This document shows positions 1 to 11,787 of a stretch of DNA of 64,000 bases, one piece after another; position 1 is the stretch's first letter; the number at the start of each line of letters is the position of its first letter. The stretch is from Calliopum simillimum (taxonomy: Eukaryota; Arthropoda; Insecta; Diptera; Lauxaniidae), in contig OX638369.1 in the NCBI GenBank assembly GCA_951812925.1, positions 20,427,329 to 20,491,328 on the forward strand. Direction: 5' to 3'. Below the pieces are notes generated by a model. The model did not search any database. It was not told the origin of the DNA and was given only the letters and a program-made list of their open reading frames with translations. A program made the position numbers and the translations under genes.

Positions 1-1170
1 GCCTATGTAATAGCACTGCTACGCTTAATGGCAACAGTAGCAGCATTAGCAATGGCAGCACATGCAATTCACCACAAAGCATAAACAACTATACGGCCAA
101 TACAGCTATTGCTGTGTCAAAGCCACGCCCCATTGTACAATTATTTATAATTTTTGCGCGACATGGTAAATTTCAAACAAGAGAAATTCTTGGCTATGAT
201 CAAAATGATTTGGCACCAGAAAATGTTTATGTACTAGATGCTGGGCTACTATCATTTATTTGGTTGGGTGAACATGCAGCAACCGCTGAGAAAGATAAAT
301 ATTTGAAATTGGCGCACTATTATTTGGAGACGATACCAATTGCACGTCGACCAACGACAGCAGTCGCTGTGATTCGGCAACATGACGAACCAAATGTTTT
401 CAAAGGTTTCTTCGACAATTGGAACCATACGCATTGGAGTGTAAGTATGAAAATTTGGTACACTGGTCTTATCTAAATATGTAGGTGGAGCTCAGAGCTT
501 CCGTGAAGGAGGCCAAACTGTTTACTTTAATACAAATTTTGTCATTTACATTTTAGACTTACGTTTCCTATGAGCAAAAACGTCAGCAATTCTTATCCTT
601 AAATGAATCGCCAAAGTCAAATGGAAAAATTAACGTTAATGGTGATAATGGTAGTTCTCCTATACCAGCGGCGTTACTTCATAACCAAAGGGAATTTGAT
701 CAACATCACAAATATCCGGTTTCAATTTTACAACAAGAATTGGACTCATTGCCGACCGAAGTTAATCCACTAAAACGTGAGGTAAGTTATTCGATTTATT
801 TTGGATCTAATAAGTAATTATGGTACGATAATTTTATATTCACCCTTATCATCTAATTTGATTTCGATCCGAACTTAATCGAATCGAGATTTTACTATTA
901 TATATATTGATATCCAGAATCGAAATCGAAAATATATGATAGCATAATCTCGATTCGATTTAGTTCGAATCAAAATCGTATTGCATGATTAGGGTGATTG
1001 AACCAATTTATCATTAGTAATAACATTACACTAACTAATTACAATTGCTTTCTTAGGTTCATCTTACGCATGATGACTTCGTTTCTTTGTTTAATATGTC
1101 GTTTTGGGAATTCGATGAGCTACCAAATTGGAAGCAACAAGAACTTAAGAAAAAGCATAAACTATTTTGA
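1..1170 (+). CDS. qua: Villin-like actin-binding protein, 3' end (quail type)
   Basis: This is the C-terminal part of a gelsolin/villin family protein that binds and bundles actin filaments. Exons are <1-440 (open to the left edge), 557-781 and 1057-1170, joined by GTAAGT donors and TTTTAG/TTCTTAG acceptors, all in phase. The first exon carries a Ser/Asn-rich linker, then a gelsolin repeat with a YDQNDL motif and a VYVLDAG...FIWLGEHA core. The last exon is a villin headpiece: a VHLT..DF start, an LPNWKQQELKKKHKLF end, and the stop directly after the final Phe. A 75-residue linker exon joins the two. The headpiece separates it from plain gelsolin. The symbol rests on domain layout and apparent synteny; another villin paralogue is possible. 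AATAAA-like signals follow near 1380. Confidence 0.78.
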
Positions 1171-2150
1171 AACCAGTTGCTTTTTTATAAGGATGGTGCA
1201 AAAAAAAATTTATATAAATTTTAAGGTCCAAAAATATAAAGTTGAATTTGTATTATGTATCAGTTGATTATCATACGATTTGCTCAAACTTTTCTCGTAG
1301 ATTGTATAGAATTTAAATTTTTGTTTTATATAATACAGTTTATGTATTTCTATATAAATACTTTATGATGAATGTTAAACAAAATAAAAAATATATGAAA
1401 AATGTGAATTAAAGTAAAATAATAAATTAAATGTGAATGTTGAAATGAAAAACATATTTGATAAGTTTCTTTAAGCAATCGGTCAATTTACAGGCACCCA
1501 AAAACAAAGGAATGAACTTTTTATTTCTTATGTGCAATCGTATGAACTTTTCGACGCTGAATCCGACTGCATCCTCAGAATTGTCAATATGCCTGCAGGA
1601 TTTCGAGATGTTCTTGCTTGAAGATGGAAGTTGCTTGTATGGGAAATGGCCCGCCTTCTCCGAATTCACCAGGGGTCGAATCGCGGCATCAGTGAACGTA
1701 CAACTCATGACGTAAAATCATATATTTTGCATTAAATGTTTAAAACTTAAATTAAAAAAAATGCGTCAAAAATGTAATAAACATGCAGTTTGAGAAGTTT
1801 TCATTGATTTTAACGATTTTTTGGCTTTCAGGAAGAAACTTCGACTTTTTAGTGTTCAGCAACTAGTGTTAAAATTTTATAGCAAATATTTCTGTAGCAC
1901 ATGTATTCTCTGTTAACACCTAACCTAAGGGGAGCATAGGGCTTAACTGTTTCATACTGTTTCAATATTATCCCGTTTTAGGTGTCATTTTTGTACCATA
2001 TTTTTGTACCTTTTTAAGAAAATTATACAAAAATGACCCATACGTGGAGGATGTAGAGTGTTAAAGTTTTTTACAAAAATATTTTTCGTAATATTCTGCA
2101 AAAGTTTGCTGAATACATGATACACCTCAGATGCAAGAATCATTTGAGGG
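1171..2150. other. 3' flank with an unexplained less AT-rich island
   Basis: Up to about 1480 this is probably 3' UTR and downstream AT-rich DNA of the villin-like gene. From 1488 to 1712 base composition shifts to near 45% GC and both strands stay open for about 80 codons (1458-1715 plus strand, 1427-1708 minus strand). I recognise neither translation. The rest, to 2150, is AT-rich with no coding signal. Confidence 0.4.
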
Positions 2151-2369
2151 GGTTAGAAGCAAAGGAGTACAAGTGACAAAAAGTAAATTTTGAGTAAAAT
2201 ACAGTTGAAGTCAATGTTATTTAGTAAATTCCAGTGTGGGTTAAATATCAAAACTTAACTTGTTTTAGAACCTCTGAAGTATTCTCTATCCAACGTATTT
2301 TTCAAAAATTGCCTAGGCATCACCAGTAAAAAGTTATTAATATTTTACTGAAAACCTACTGCACTTGTA

Positions 2370-3252
2370 GGGGAGATGTGTGTACCTTGGTCCGCTTTTC
2401 AGTTTTTTCAATGTGCAGGATTTTCCAAAAAAGTTTCTTTAGTTTTTTGATTAAGTTATATTTCTACACTGCTTGCAGCATCAAATGACGTGACAATGCT
2501 ATTTCTATATCTTACCATTGAGTAGAAATATTACTTTTTCCGTTGCAATCTCAAACGGTCCAAGGTACACCATGCAAGTGTACCTTGGACTATTAAAAAT
2601 AAAAGAGAATACATTGTTTTTAGGTAATAAATTATGAAAGAACCATTTATTATGTAATCAAAAGAAACATTTTTTTCAATAACAAAAAAAATTTTTCATA
2701 AACAAAAATTATAACACAAAAAAGTGCATTTAGTAAAAAACAATTAATTAAACGAAAATGATTAGAAATAAATACATTAATCACGTAAATAATAATAATA
2801 CCATTAAATTGAGAGGCGATTATGGCATCTTGGTTGCCCGTCGAAAAAGGCTTCCTGGTCAATAAGCATAGGTCCAAGGTACACACAGACAGCATGTTTT
2901 AAAAACTGTTAGCACCCATAACACATATCAATGAAAATACATCTAAAACACACTAAAAGCTTAAAACAATAACTAAAGTTCCTTCCTGATGTTGTAAAAC
3001 TGAAATATTTCAAGAAAGTTTCTCAAAAAACGTTTCATAGTTTACTCCAAAAACAAATTTTTACACACAAAAAACACTTTTTCCGTCGCTTTTTAAACAC
3101 GCATACAGCTTGATGGTCTGAAGTCAACTAATAAGAGTCATCGGTATAAGTGGAAAATTCCATAGAAGAACATTATCGTACACGTGCAGCTGTTGAGTGG
3201 CAAACGGCACTCGGACCGAGGTACACTTGGACCAAGGTACATACATCTCCCC
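2370..3252. mobile_element. Non-autonomous TA-inserting element, 883 bp
   Basis: The left end GGGGAGATGTGTGTACC and the right end, read in reverse, match for about 24 bases with one mismatch. TA flanks both sides (2368-2369 and 3253-3254). The outside sequence joins cleanly into CACTTGTACCCCTTTGCTTCTAA, the terminal motif of the surrounding repeat, so the empty site can be read directly. GGTCCAAGGTACAC-like motifs recur inside (about 2557, 2580 and 2872). The TA duplication points to the Tc1/mariner superfamily, but no transposase remains. Confidence 0.7.
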
Positions 3253-3590
3253 TACCCCTTTGCTTCTAAACATCTGTAAATAAATTTTCGTATTTGAACA
3301 AAAATATTTTATTAAAATTTTTGTTCTAATGTAAAAAATAATTTAGAATTGTAATTGTAATTGTAATTTATTAAACTTTCAAATGATTATTTTTTGATAA
3401 GATAAATTACATTATTTGAGATTTAACTTAGAGGTATTACATCAAATGAAATCTTTAATTAAAATGTATAAAAATCCATTAAGAGTTAATTAATTAAGGA
3501 AAAATTAAGTATTGAAAAAACCTTATATTATCGTAAAAAAAATTTTATAAGAAATGAAATAAACGCATTGAATAACTTTTTTCAAAGTTA

Positions 3591-4502
3591 TTAGTCCGGA
3601 TATTCAAGTAAATTTCTTATATAATCAATGTTATTAAATCTGCATCTATGACTGAATTTCAGCGTCAAGTCCCTCATTGTTAAGTTGATTGGTTTATGTT
3701 CAAAATTTTCATGTAGCTCAATAGTTGGATATCTACTGGAGAGTTTGTGAATAATTTTCAAGTTTTTGTTCTGAATTATCTGGAGTTTCTTTAAATGAGT
3801 TTTAGCTATTTTTGAAAACCAAATTTGGCAGCCGTAAGTCATTATAGGTCTGATGCACATATTATAGAGAAGAACTTTATTTTTGACATTAAGTGAAGAG
3901 TTTCGGTTTAACATAGGAAATAATGCTCTGCCACATCTTACAGCTTTGGTGGTAATATTTTGAATATGTGATCTAAAATTCAGCTTTTTATCCAACGTAA
4001 TTCCCAAATACTTTATGTCGTCGTTAATTGGTATGTTTTCACCTTGAAACTCAAGTTGAATACTCGGAACTCGCTTAGGAGACTTGTTAAAAGGAAAAAT
4101 AATTGCCTGAGTCTTAGCGCAATTGATCTTAATTTTCCATTTATCATAAAATTTCTTTGTCGTTCTTAAGGCTTCTTTCAATTTTTTGATTATTGAGTTT
4201 GAAACTTTTCCACTACAGATCAGTGCACTGTCATCAGCGTAAAATGCAGCATCTTGAATTTTTTTAATAACAAAGTCTTTTATAAAAATAGAGTATAATA
4301 AAGGCGATAAAACTAAACCTTGAGGGACACCAGCAGGAATTTTTCTCAACGACGATTGACTTTTTCCTATACATACCACGAACGTTCTATTGAATAAAAA
4401 ACTTTTAATAATTTTCTGGAGGTAAATGGGATATTGAAAATTGTGTAATTTAAAAACAAGGCCGTCATGCCAAACTGATAATTTAGAAGCAAGGCGGTAC
4501 AA
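3591..4502 (-). pseudogene. Non-LTR retrotransposon reverse transcriptase fragment (Jockey-like)
   Basis: An open frame of 303 codons covers the middle and C-terminal part of a LINE reverse transcriptase. Visible motifs are SVWHDGLVFKL (end of motif A), PAGVPQG.VLSPLLYS (motif B, with Leu where Ser is usual), FYADDSALI (catalytic motif C) and YLGITLDKKLNFRSHI (thumb start). The N-terminal half of the RT, the endonuclease and ORF1 are missing. The first few codons lie in the neighbouring inverted repeat at 4483-4506, so homology really starts near 4478. The open frame suggests fairly recent decay. Confidence 0.85.
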
Positions 4503-5187
4503 GTAGAAGGGCTTTTAGTAAAGTACTAATAACTTCTGAAAGAGAAAAATTTTCAAAAATACATTAAACAGAGAATTCATCAAAGATTCTTAAAATTGGG
4601 GTAACTCATTATACCTTAAGCTATGTGAGCTGTGATGCATCGTTAACTTTACTATTTATTTACTACAAAAAAAAATTAAGTCACTTGTACCCCTTTACTT
4701 CTAAGCAAAACTGTATTTGTGTTGACTGGCTTTTTTGAATCGTGCTCTACAGAGGCTTAGGGACCTTAAAAGTTAAATTATTATTTTTTCCCAAATAGAT
4801 TAATGCTCGCTCTATATATTCCCGTGCTTAACTCAATTTTTCATAAATTATCACGTATACCCCTTTGCTTCTAACCCCTCATTTAGTTAAATATGTCGAT
4901 CTAAAACAAGAATTTTTTTGGTATATTTTGTACAATATTTTTTAAAAACTTCAAAAATCGATTAGAAAAAAATCGGACTTGGTATTTTTCAAACGTCTAT
5001 TTTAAGAATATTTTGGAATTTTACATGGGTGCGAAACTTTTTCTGACCGTGAAATAGGTGTATTTCTTTTGATGTGGAAAAAAACATAAGAAGACTAGAA
5101 AATATACACAAATTAAAACTTTTTTATATTATTTACATGGTTAAAACACAAAGTTTATAATACATTTAATATTTTTTTCAAAATATA

Positions 5188-8100
5188 TTATGTTTCCACT
5201 GTTTCAACTTCTTCGGAATCTGGTTCATCTCCGGAGCCTAAAATAAAATGAATTTTTGTTAAAAAAAGGAAATTTAACTTAATAAATGTATATTATATCA
5301 TTTTACTTGGAAAAATTAAACCCACAACAAAATCAAAAATTCCTTGAAATAATTCGAAAAACATGAGGACTTTTAGTATTTTCAAGTAATTTTTTGGTAC
5401 TAAAGTGCGCGTAATATAATACAAGTGCATATGTTGAATGCGAATAAAATTTTTAAAATCGTTTTTGGTTTAATCAAGCTGAATAATTTAAAATATTTTA
5501 TAATTTGGATCAGTAGAGCGTTTAATTGCAATTTAGTAGGTACATATTGATTCATTTCTGTGATATACTTTAGTACGAAATTTAATTTTTTTGTTATTAT
5601 TTTATTATTTTTATATATTGGTTGAAGTTTGATTTAAACCTTTAATTTCGCAAAATCACATAATAAATTTCTAGAAGTAAATGTACGCCGCTGACGATAA
5701 TGCTACTGTATCTGTAAATATATCTGTTGCAAAAGGGAAAAACAGCTTTAGTCAACTTAAGCAAATTAGGTCAGAGCTCTTTCGTTTTTGGACATTATTA
5801 GGGTCTAGCGCTAAAAACAAACACAAGTTAGTGCAATTTAACAGATATGGCTTTTTAAAAAATTAAAACTTTAACGAACGAAATTAAATCGAATGAAAAT
5901 TTGGCAAAAACTTTGTTTGAAATTTTGCAGAGTTTATATCTTTAAAAGCATTCCTTACAAGTAATTTAGAAAATCAACCAGCATTCAATGCGAAAAAAAA
6001 CAATCTCACCTTTTAATTCTCTAAATTTCTCATTTTTCATCACTTTCGTCATATTCAACGTCGTCATCGTCCGCTTTACCAATTTCTAAATTTAAAAAAG
6101 TAATGTTAGTGCTTAATTAAAAACAAAACAATTCAGTACTTACCAGAAGGAAAAAAAATTTCTGATAAAAAACTAAATGCCAATTCAAGAATTTCGCAAT
6201 CCTGCATATCGTAAAAATTTAAATTCAAAATTTAAGTTTAAAGTAACAACTAAATAAATTCACATTGGGTTCCCTTTATATCATAATTTCGGGAAAAATT
6301 TCAATATAATTCAAATAATAACTAAGTATTGTGGCTAATGATTCGTTTTATATTAAAACTTAATTTCTTGTTATTAATTAAATTACGCTATTAAGAATAT
6401 GATTTTTTTTTTTTAAAATCGCTACCCACGAGATATAACATTTTAAGATTATATGAACGGCGCTAGGAAATAACGCCCAAAAATCAAAACGAAATATTTC
6501 TTTTTTTATTTGTTGGCCATTATTTCATTGGGAGTTATTGGCGCAGAGAAATAAGCCCACAAAAAGTTAAGGCTCCCAAAAAAAAAAAAATTAAACAAGG
6601 CCCCAATTTAATGTATGGGCTACAACAACAAAATAAACTCTCCAAATTTAAGGCATTATTTCCTTTTTCAGGACCTTATTTCATTTGTGAGAATCGCCCC
6701 AAAAGTCGAAAATGAAAAACTACCCCAAATAAAATATTGGGGCCTTATTTCATTTTGCTTATTTTTATGAAATTATTATTATTTAAAGCGAATTCAGCGA
6801 CAAGCAGTTATTAAATCCGTTAGTAAGATGTTTATTACTTCTGCTAGAAAGAAGTTCGCTGGAAATAGTTGAGACCTTTAACTTGGAACAGGTTTGGATA
6901 AACTTCGGGATATCCCAAGATGAACTGAATCCTAGGCATTGTTATACTGCTTTTATAACGGAGGAGGGTCATAGCTCATTTTGCATATTTTCTTCCTTAA
7001 ATAGTCTGGATTTGTTTCGGGAGAACATTTTACCAGAGCGTGGAATGTTTTACAAATGCAAAATTTAAAATTGTTTCACAAGCGTGCTTAACGCAGCTCC
7101 AGGAAGGAGCGATGCTAATAATTTAAAACCAATCAAAGACTTTTGCAAAGAAGTTTTGGTTTTTCGTAAGTGTACATCATAAAACGTGGCAGTGAAATGC
7201 CATTCGAAAATTGCGAGCGAAGCGAAACCTCATAAATGTACACAAGCACGCTCGCTTCGTTTGTTTCTCTTCTTGCCTTTCACCTATGTACATCGCAATT
7301 AAGGGCTTAATACCACTTGAGCGACAATTCATACACCTCCGAACCCGAGAGCGATGATGAGGAACTGCCACCATTAGTTTCAAAAGATGATGAGAAGCTT
7401 CCAGAATGGATTTTCGCAAGGACGGCGGGGCAATCATTGTTTTGTTACCATGTCGACATTTAAAATTATGCTCAGAATGTAATTTAAAATTGCAAGCACA
7501 ATCAAATGCAGAAGGCTTGAAGCATAACAAATGTCCATTTTGCAGGGAATCAGTGCAAGATTCCATGCAAGTTTTTATTTGAATGTTTGGGGCCTTACTT
7601 TTTTAGTTTAGTTAATAAAAAATTAAACAAAAAATAGGGTTTTATTTCACTTTTTTTTTTTTTTTTTTTTGAGGCATTAAGGTTGGATTTGCGGGCTTTA
7701 TTTTCAATTTCAAAATGAGGTTTTTACATGAAATAAAATGGTCCCCGATTTTGGGGCCTTAATTATTATTTTATTTTTTTCGGGTGGGAGTTATATACTA
7801 ACGCTTAATCATGTTATGCGAACAAAGTAAAAATATTTACTTTTCTCAGAAAACATGTATACAGTATGTCACAGAAGTATTTTGCATACAAAAAATATTC
7901 AAAAATTCGAATTAATACTCAATTTTTAGCCGCTTTAACCTTAGAAAAGTAATATCTTTTTTATAAACTTCGAGTCAATGGAACGTTAACTATGATACCA
8001 CTTCATAAAAATATTAAAATAATGCGTTCGAATTACTTTAAAAGCAAAGAAATGATTTATTCTGCTTTTTTATAAGGTCACAAAAGTATTTTGCTTTTTA

Positions 8101-8929
8101 GTAATATTTTACTTTGAGATTATTTATCAAGTAAAAAGAGGCTTTTCTAATAATAACCATGGTAGCCATTATTTGAGGAGACATCATCTAAACATCTTTG
8201 CGAGGATTCCATCGCTTTACGACATTTTCAGTCGGTGTTTTGTCCCATTTTTCTTGCAGTACTTGTTTGAGCACATTTTTTTTATAAAATATGGTATTTT
8301 TTTATCTTTCGACTAGATAAGACCAAAAAAATTCTTTTGGATTCGAAAAAGAATATCGCGGTGGTGTTTTAATCTCTTTGGTGTTGTACAGAAGTGTCCC
8401 AGGATGTGTATTTCGGGTCATTGTCTTTTGAAAATAAGAAGTCATTTTATGGTGAACCCATTTTTTAAGTACTGGGTGTGAATTTTTCTTTGTGGAATTG
8501 GACTGATGTTCATGTCTATCCATATTGCCACCGATAAGTTTAAGTTTCCCCATTCCATAAGCCGAGAACAGCCCACGACTCACCATCTTAAATCATTTCT
8601 TTGCTCTTTAAGTGATTAGAACGCATTATTTTAATGTTTTTATGAAGTGGTATCATAATTACGTTCCATTGACTCGAAGTTTATAAAAAAAAAATATTAC
8701 TTTTCTAAGAATGAGACGGCTAAAAATTGAGTATTAATTCGAATTTTTGAATATTTTTTGTATGCAAAATACATCTGTGACTCACTGCATAAGTAAATCA
8801 GCTTTTACGATATAATCATATTATACAGTAATAACAAGGTGAATTTGTGATTAGTTTTATATATTTTAGCTCATTTGGTGCTCAGGATACAAAACTTACC
8901 ACCTTTACAAATAAAAGCAAACCGTCCAT
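5188..8929 (-). CDS. Possible three-exon small protein gene with two candidate last exons
   Basis: I do not recognise this protein. Exon 1 (8900-8929) gives ten codons, MDGLLLFVKV, before GTAAGT. Exon 2 (6144-6201) follows a TGCAG acceptor, gives 19 codons (DCEILELAFSFLSEIFFPS) and ends at another GTAAGT. Exon 3 (6030-6085) follows ATTTAG and codes for an acidic tail (IGKADDDDVEYDESDEK) to a stop, making 47 residues. A second candidate last exon (5188-5237) in the same phase also gives an acidic tail (SGDEPDSEEVETVET). Phase agreement over every junction is the main support. Intron 1 would hold the two elements at 6460-8787. It could instead be the relic of a larger gene. Confidence 0.35.
6460..7804. 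mobile_element. Fold-back/MULE-like element (GCGCTAGGAAATAACGCCC end)
   Basis: The left end resembles the termini of the fold-back element at 16851-17280. The right end, GGGAGTTATATACTAACGC, is a decayed inverted copy of the same terminus. Variants of a GGGCSTTATTTC motif recur inside near both ends. The middle, about 6780-7600, is not repetitive and holds a RING-type tail (7406-7582) and a 61-codon open frame at 6883-7068 that I do not recognise. No convincing target duplication is visible. A 20-base T run lies near 7650. Confidence 0.5.
7406..7582 (+). pseudogene. IAP-type RING finger C-terminus, truncated
   Basis: This frame gives VLLPCRHLKLCSECN, an 18-residue spacer, KCPFCR, then a short tail ending QVFI and a stop. 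It matches the second half of a C3HC4 RING as found at the C-terminus of inhibitor-of-apoptosis and related E3 ligases (PCxHxxxCxxC...CPxCR...hydrophobic end). The first CxxC pair is absent. An acidic stretch just upstream (SEPESDDEELPPL) is in another frame, so a frameshift or a lost splice has broken the gene. It lies inside the fold-back-like element and may be captured host sequence. Confidence 0.6.
7862..8787 (-). mobile_element. Tc1-like element with long inverted repeats, internally deleted
   Basis: Arms of about 200 bases (7862-8061 and 8588-8787) are close inverted copies starting CAGTATGTCACAGAAGTATT. TA precedes the left end; the right flank is CA, a likely mutated TA. The minus-strand core keeps Tc1-family transposase pieces: FSAYGMGKLKLIGGNMDRH near 8545 (the VWGCFS.. 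region), a PKEFFWSYLVER block near 8310 (the NPIENLWSYL region), and a degraded C-terminus near 8150-8290 in shifted frames. The N-terminal DNA-binding part is gone, so it is inactive. Confidence 0.8.
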
Positions 8930-9068
8930 ATTTTATAAAAACTCGAGAATTCAAAACTTGTGGAGAACATTTGCAAATCTTCAATAGTGAATTAAAGCCA
9001 GCTAAACCTTTGAAAATTATTTAATATAAATAGGATGCTTATAAAGCAACATTTCTGCATAGCTGATG

Positions 9069-10315
9069 CTAGTAAACATCATATCCATACATAGGTCCCT
9101 CCTGATAGGCCCTATGCTGATCTGCTGAATTACGTCTTATTCTGCGTCCAATTGGTTCCAAATCCGCATAGCACTTAGGGAAAACACGATCGACGGCTTC
9201 AATAGCTTGCTGGCGTGTAACATCGCGTACCGCCAACACTGATTGTAAAGCTTTTGTTTTAACGCAGTTCTAAAATTCAAAAAATTAATTAAAGATTAAG
9301 GATTCAAAAAAGAAGCGTACAATTTGAACTTTCACATTTTTTATCATTTACTTTCTTTTTGAGTATCTATTGATATTTTAGAGCAAAATAGTTCTATTTC
9401 CAATTTTTTCCAATTTTCAAACAATGGATTGTTTTTAAGCTGCCAACTATTTTTACACATAAAGTTAATTTCTAGTCTTCTATAAATTTTTTAAAAATGA
9501 ATCAACAGTTGTGCTAGTATCGTAATCGGTGAGGAAACCCACAACGAGACCATACCTACAAATACCTCAAAATTTCAAGCAAGTGCACATAGGACTATTA
9601 CGCTCCAAAGACTCAATATAATCATCTAATTGCAATACAAATTTTAACGGAAAGTTCAAATATGGCTCTCAAAGATCTAACCTCAACTTACCTGATGGGA
9701 CTCTTTTATATTAAAAATAGAAGCATCACCTTGCATCATTGCGCTCATGAAAGAGCAATGCGCCAAATTAGCTGCACGAATTTCGGTACATGCCAAATGA
9801 TCAATATTTCTAAAGTCCAAATCATTATTGCAATAATCAAACATATGTATCATTTCGTGCGTTAGTACACCCTGAACCATGCCCTCATTTTTTGCCATAT
9901 TTTGACACACAACAATTTGATTTAACACCGGATCATAGCCACCTGTTACTGATGTATCACACACTTCACAGGAGATATGACGTCTTAGATCGATGGGACA
10001 GCCAGAACTTCGAAGCGCTCCCATCATGAGTTTAACAAGTGGGCTATTTTTAACACACCACCATACGTTGCGTTCACATTTTAGTTTGTCGATATTCTCT
10101 CGGCCTTCCATTCCCATTAGGATTTTACTCCACTTTGGCTTATACGCTTCACCGCGGCGTTCGGGATACAAATCGTAACCCCATTCTTTTTCTTGGCCCT
10201 TTGTGGTATCTGATTTAGTATTGTCGGTAGTTTTTTCTTCTGCTTTTACATCTGCTGCATCAAATTGAGGTATATCTCTTTTGGCTTCAGCTTCTACTTT
10301 CGTAAATAGAACCAT
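9069..10315 (-). CDS. ATP23: ATP23-family mitochondrial metalloprotease
   Basis: ATP23 (XRCC6BP1) is a zinc metallopeptidase of the mitochondrial intermembrane space; in yeast it processes Atp6 and helps ATP synthase assembly. Exon 1 is 9692-10315 and exon 2 is 9069-9269, joined in phase (CAG|GTAAGT, TTTTAG|AAC), giving 274 residues. Visible are the conserved CEVCDTSVTGGYDPVLNQIVVCQN block, the HEMIH zinc/catalytic motif (residues 153-157), HLACTEIRAANL, and a C-terminal Cys-rich block NCVKTKALQSVLAVRDVT. I chose the Met at 10315 for its good context (AAAATGG) and because homology starts later; an in-frame Met at 10453 would add 46 residues. It is divergent from Syx5. Confidence 0.92.
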
Positions 10316-11787
10316 TTTTAATAAAAAAACACCAAATTTTATATTTGGGCAAAATTTCTTGTTAAATAATACCAAAACAAATACAACACCATATGATGTC
10401 AGAATAGGCTTGCCAACTCCCGTCTTGCAACTGTCAAAATTGCAAAATGTCAAATATCATGACATAATTGATGTTCCGCGTATTGCTATGACATTTTAAA
10501 GCCAGTAAGACTATTGGACAAGTTTGTCAGTTTTCTCAAATTTCTCTAGTTTGCGTGTGTAACCGCTATTTTTTCGTCAATCATCAGTCAACCGCAAAAT
10601 GGTTTATGGTTAAAACTCAATCGCCATGATACAATTATAGGGCAGCGCCAAATTGTCAAAATGAGCAAAGCGGAAACAAAAAACTTGTGACTTCTGTCAA
10701 ACAGAGCAAAGTGGAGAAACGAAATCAATCAATCAAAGCAACAAATGTTAAAATCAGATAAAAAGTAAAATTGTTGTTGTTTTGTTAGTTAATTGTGACA
10801 GTACTCGGTAGCATAAGAGAAGAACACAAAGTGTGATGTTACCTTATTAATTGTCATGCACTACCGCCATCTGCTTGTCAAAATGAATAATAAAGAGTGA
10901 TGCCACACTGCTGCCATCGTACCAAATTTGGATACGCAAAATCAAAAATAATTAATTTGCTACTAAATTTCTTATTATATATAGCAATTTTGCTACGCTC
11001 ATTCCAAGGAGCATTTTAACCGTAGATTCTAAAGGTGTATTTGAAAAACATTTTAACTAAACACTGTACTGGCTTTATATAGCTCAGCCTGTCGACACAA
11101 ATGGTTTGAGCCTTTATGTTATGAAAAGCTAAGCAATGCATAAATTGTTTCAGAATCGTTGGAATAAAAACATGTATGTTTATGCCTTAAATCCTTTAGA
11201 GACAAGTTTTCAATATTTTGAAACGTTGTTCAAGCGCTTAGTGTTGTACTAAACTGGGATATAACTACTTGTTTATGTAATCATTAAGCGAAAACGCAAC
11301 CTGTGTCAATATAACACATAATTTAAAAAAAAAAAAAAAAACCTTGAAATTAGACCACTTTGCTACGCCGCTCACCTTTTTGCTACGAAAAAGTACTCTG
11401 CAGTGGCAGCACTGCACACAGTACACGTATCGTTTCAACTGTCATTCTTATTCATACATTTAATCTTTTTCGACGGAGTTTCTCCATAATCTTGTGAAAA
11501 TTAATTAATTCAGCAAAAAAAAAATTGTAAATGCTTAACAACATTAAGTTTATTTCTTATGCAAATAAAAAATAAAACCTTATAAACGATTAATTTAAAA
11601 GCAAACTATAAAAATTGTTAAGAAAAAAGTTTAAATTGTAGAGCAGCAAAAAAGTAAATCTAAAAAGCCACATAAAATATTTAATTAAAAACTTTGCGTC
11701 ACAGTGGTCAATTTTGCAACCTCTGCTGAATGCCATTTACAAAAGAAACGAACAACTTTTTGCTGAAAAAATTTTCTAGATTATGAG
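10316..11787. other. Divergent intergenic region between ATP23 and Syx5
   Basis: This holds the presumed promoters and 5' UTRs of both genes. A poly-A run lies at about 11325-11342. I see no open frame with coding character and no clear element ends. The last 130 bases are probably the Syx5 5' UTR. Confidence 0.5.

Larger units (their letters stand above)
2153..4881. repeat. Cluster of inverted TTAGAAGCAAAGGGGTAC-type repeats
   Basis: A motif close to TTAGAAGCAAAGGGGTACAA occurs in plus orientation at 2153 and 4483 and in minus orientation ending at 3269, 4704 and 4881. Similarity between the 2153 and 4881 copies continues beyond the motif (GAGGGG before it, a run like TTTTGAGT after it). 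The pairs 2153/3269 and 4483/4704 look like short inverted-repeat elements of about 0.23 kb (after removing the insert at 2370-3252) and 0.22 kb. The 2153/4881 pair could instead be one larger element. No transposase is visible. Confidence 0.5.

Noticed and set aside
7177..7566. 129-codon minus-strand frame
   Set aside because: It is antisense to the RING tail, whose Cys/His pattern on the plus strand explains the open frame.
10316..10453. Longer ATP23 start at 10453
   Set aside because: The extra 46 residues are not family-like and the downstream ATG has a better context; a targeting role for the extension cannot be fully excluded.
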